Source: an uncultured Oscillospiraceae bacterium
GTDB lineage: Bacteria > Bacillota > Clostridia > Oscillospirales > Oscillospiraceae
Direction: 5' to 3'
NCBI GenBank assembly: GCA_959022875.1
Contig: CAUFAM010000060.1
Coordinates: forward strand, 1-6,753
DNA length: 6,753 bases
In this document: positions 5,770-6,753 of the stretch, piece by piece
How positions within the stretch are numbered: position 1 is the stretch's first letter
How the letters are laid out: each line of letters begins with the position of its first letter
Position numbers and translations under genes: made by a program
Notes under the pieces: model-generated
What the model was told of the DNA's origin: nothing
Databases searched by the model: none
What the model saw: only the letters and a program-made list of their open reading frames with translations

Positions 5770-5915
5770 CCGTCAGGAGCCACCATTTTCACCCCGCACC
5801 TTTTTCCCTGCTTTTACATTTTCCACAATTCCACCAAGCTTTTTTTGTTTTGCCGCCGCCACCCCGCAAAAAAACCTTAAATATACGCTTCTTTTCCCGA
5901 AATATAGCCTAACGC

Positions 5916-5944
5916 TTGCAAAACGCAGGGAAAAGCATTATAAT
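5916..5944 (+). promoter_or_regulatory. Sigma-A promoter of asnS
   Basis: TTGCAA (5916-5921), a 17-nt spacer and a consensus TATAAT (5939-5944). Transcription should begin near 5951, giving a leader of about 65 nt with the SD GGAGAGG (6002-6008) seven nt before the asnS ATG. That leader is too short for a classical T-box. Confidence 0.8.
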
Positions 5945-6015
5945 AGGGGCCACTGATTGCAGAGCTCCTTACGGGCCCGCTTTTCTCAATATTCAAGATT
6001 TGGAGAGGATTCTAT

Positions 6016-6753
6016 ATGGAACGCACCACCATCGCCGCCATCTTTGCCGACCAAGAGAGCCTGGACGGACAGACTGTTACCGTCTGCGGCTGGGCCCGCA
6101 CCATCCGCGACATGAAGAGCTTCGGCTTTGTGGAGCTCAACGATGGCTCCTGCTTTAAAAATTTGCAGATCGTCCTGGACGCCAACGTCCTGGATAACTA
6201 TAAGGAGATTGCCGGCCAGAATGTGGGCGCCGCCCTCATCGTCACCGGTCAGGTGGTGCTCACCCCCGACGCCAAGCAGCCCCTGGAGGTAAAGGCCGCT
6301 TCCGTCATGGTGGAGGGTGTCTCCGCCCCGGACTATCCCCTTCAGAAGAAGCGCCACAGCGTGGAGTTCCTGCGCACCATTCAGCATCTGCGCCCCCGGA
6401 CCAACCTCTTCTCCGCCGTGTTCCGGGTCCGCTCCGCCACCGCCCACGCCATCCACTGCTTCTTCCAGGATCAGGGCTTTGTCTATGTCCACACTCCCAT
6501 CATCACCGCCAGCGACTGTGAGGGTGCCGGCGAGATGTTCCAGGTAACCACCCTGGACCTGGCCAACGTGCCCAAGAACGAGGACGGCACCGTGGACTAC
6601 ACCAAGGACTTCTTCGGCAAGCGGGCCAACCTCACCGTGTCCGGCCAGCTCAACTGCGAGAACTTCGCCATGGCCTTCGGCAACGTGTACACCTTCGGCC
6701 CCACCTTCCGGGCGGAGAATTCCAACACCCAGCGCCACGCCGCCGAGTTCTGG
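6016..6753 (+). CDS. asnS: Asparaginyl-tRNA synthetase, N-terminal part, cut by window edge
   Basis: Charges tRNA-Asn with asparagine in the cytoplasm (class IIb synthetase). The first 246 codons are present of about 460. Residues ~17-105 form the N-terminal OB-fold anticodon-binding domain (CGWARTIRDMKSFGFVELNDG, 24-44, a pattern typical of AsnRS). A linker with YPLQKKRHSVEFLRTIQHLR precedes the class II catalytic core, whose motif 1 region is GFVYVHTPIITASDCEGAGEMF. The window ends inside motif 2 (FGPTFRAENSNTQRH...EFW, 227-246), whose Arg contacts ATP. The RAENSNT wording separates it from AspRS. The start ATG follows GGAGAGG by 7 nt. It is divergent from tyrA and has its own promoter. Presence of asnS implies direct Asn-tRNA charging rather than only the GatCAB transamidation route. 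Confidence 0.96.
   Translation, partial: MERTTIAAIFADQESLDGQTVTVCGWARTIRDMKSFGFVELNDGSCFKNLQIVLDANVLDNYKEIAGQNVGAALIVTGQVVLTPDAKQPLEVKAASVMVEGVSAPDYPLQKKRHSVEFLRTIQHLRPRTNLFSAVFRVRSATAHAIHCFFQDQGFVYVHTPIITASDCEGAGEMFQVTTLDLANVPKNEDGTVDYTKDFFGKRANLTVSGQLNCENFAMAFGNVYTFGPTFRAENSNTQRHAAEFW

Larger units (their letters stand above)
5650..6015. other. 366-bp divergent intergenic region between tyrA and asnS
   Basis: It holds the promoters of both flanking genes and no convincing long gene. The middle (about 5755-5910) is much richer in A/T runs than the coding DNA. A 9-bp direct repeat CACCCCGCA occurs at 5790-5798 and 5860-5868, exactly 70 bp apart. The second copy sits in an inverted repeat, TTTTGC (5848-5853) / GCAAAA (5866-5871), around a GC-only-plus-A 12-nt loop. 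No T-box core, riboswitch or tRNA was recognised by eye. Confidence 0.6.

Noticed and set aside
5831..5870. T-box-like words on the minus strand (GGGGTGGCGG, TTGGTGG)
   Set aside because: They do not match the TGGNACCGCG core, and no following terminator/antiterminator pair exists before tyrA.
5841..5874. T-rich and A-rich runs flanking a GC loop as a possible bidirectional terminator
   Set aside because: The stem is almost only A/T pairs and there is no gene end next to it on either strand; both neighbouring genes point away.
4915..5880. 321-codon plus-strand frame opposite tyrA
   Set aside because: It is antisense to tyrA, which carries all family motifs; the frame simply runs on into the intergenic region.
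5986..6738. 250-codon minus-strand frame opposite asnS
   Set aside because: It is a Gly/Val/His-rich shadow of asnS with no recognisable domain, and it would cover the asnS SD and start.

Overview
The window looks like chromosome from a GC-rich, anaerobic Gram-positive bacterium. An Oscillospiraceae/Clostridia-type gut organism (Flavonifractor/Lawsonibacter-like) is my best guess. The reasons are strong G/C preference at third codon positions, purine-rich Shine-Dalgarno sites before every gene, a fused chorismate mutase-prephenate dehydratase with a clostridial-type motif (CQGVEGANSQ), and a three-subunit molybdenum hydroxylase. The genus is inference; no rRNA or other taxonomic marker is present.

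Layout, right to left because most genes are on the minus strand. (a) 6016-6753, plus strand: the 5' part of asnS (asparaginyl-tRNA synthetase), cut by the right edge, with a good sigma-A promoter at 5916-5944 and a leader of only about 65 nt. (b) 5650-6015: a 366-bp divergent intergenic region with an AT-rich block, short repeats and dyads, a probable extended -10 promoter for tyrA, and a possible 26-codon upstream ORF whose stop overlaps the tyrA start. (c) 5649-3644, minus: tyrA (prephenate dehydrogenase) then pheA (chorismate mutase/prephenate dehydratase with an ACT domain), 32 nt apart, ended by a textbook rho-independent terminator at 3605-3636. Together they form a two-gene branch operon taking chorismate/prephenate to Tyr and Phe precursors. 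(d) 3571-1, minus: a second operon with its own promoter (TTGCCT-18 nt-TATAAT). Its order is a cytoplasmic gamma-glutamyltransferase-family Ntn-hydrolase, then the FAD, 2Fe-2S and molybdopterin subunits of a xanthine-dehydrogenase-type hydroxylase. The last gene runs off the left edge. The three hydroxylase genes are joined by ATGA stop/start overlaps.

How the genes may work together: tyrA and pheA are ordinary biosynthesis. The second operon looks catabolic. The hydroxylase has all the parts of the electron path (Mo-pterin, two 2Fe-2S clusters, FAD). The first gene belongs to the same broad Ntn family as HpxW, the oxamate amidohydrolase of purine/urate degradation. A purine- or N-heterocycle-degradation operon is therefore a reasonable hypothesis, but the substrates cannot be read from this window.

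I found no mobile element, CRISPR array, tRNA, rRNA, or clear riboswitch or T-box. The points most worth a second look are the gamma-glutamyltransferase homologue that lacks the glutamate-binding residues, its pairing with the Mo-hydroxylase, an Arg-to-Cys change in the phenylalanine-sensing ESRP motif of PheA, and the structured region upstream of tyrA. I see no convincing evidence of an entirely new type of system.
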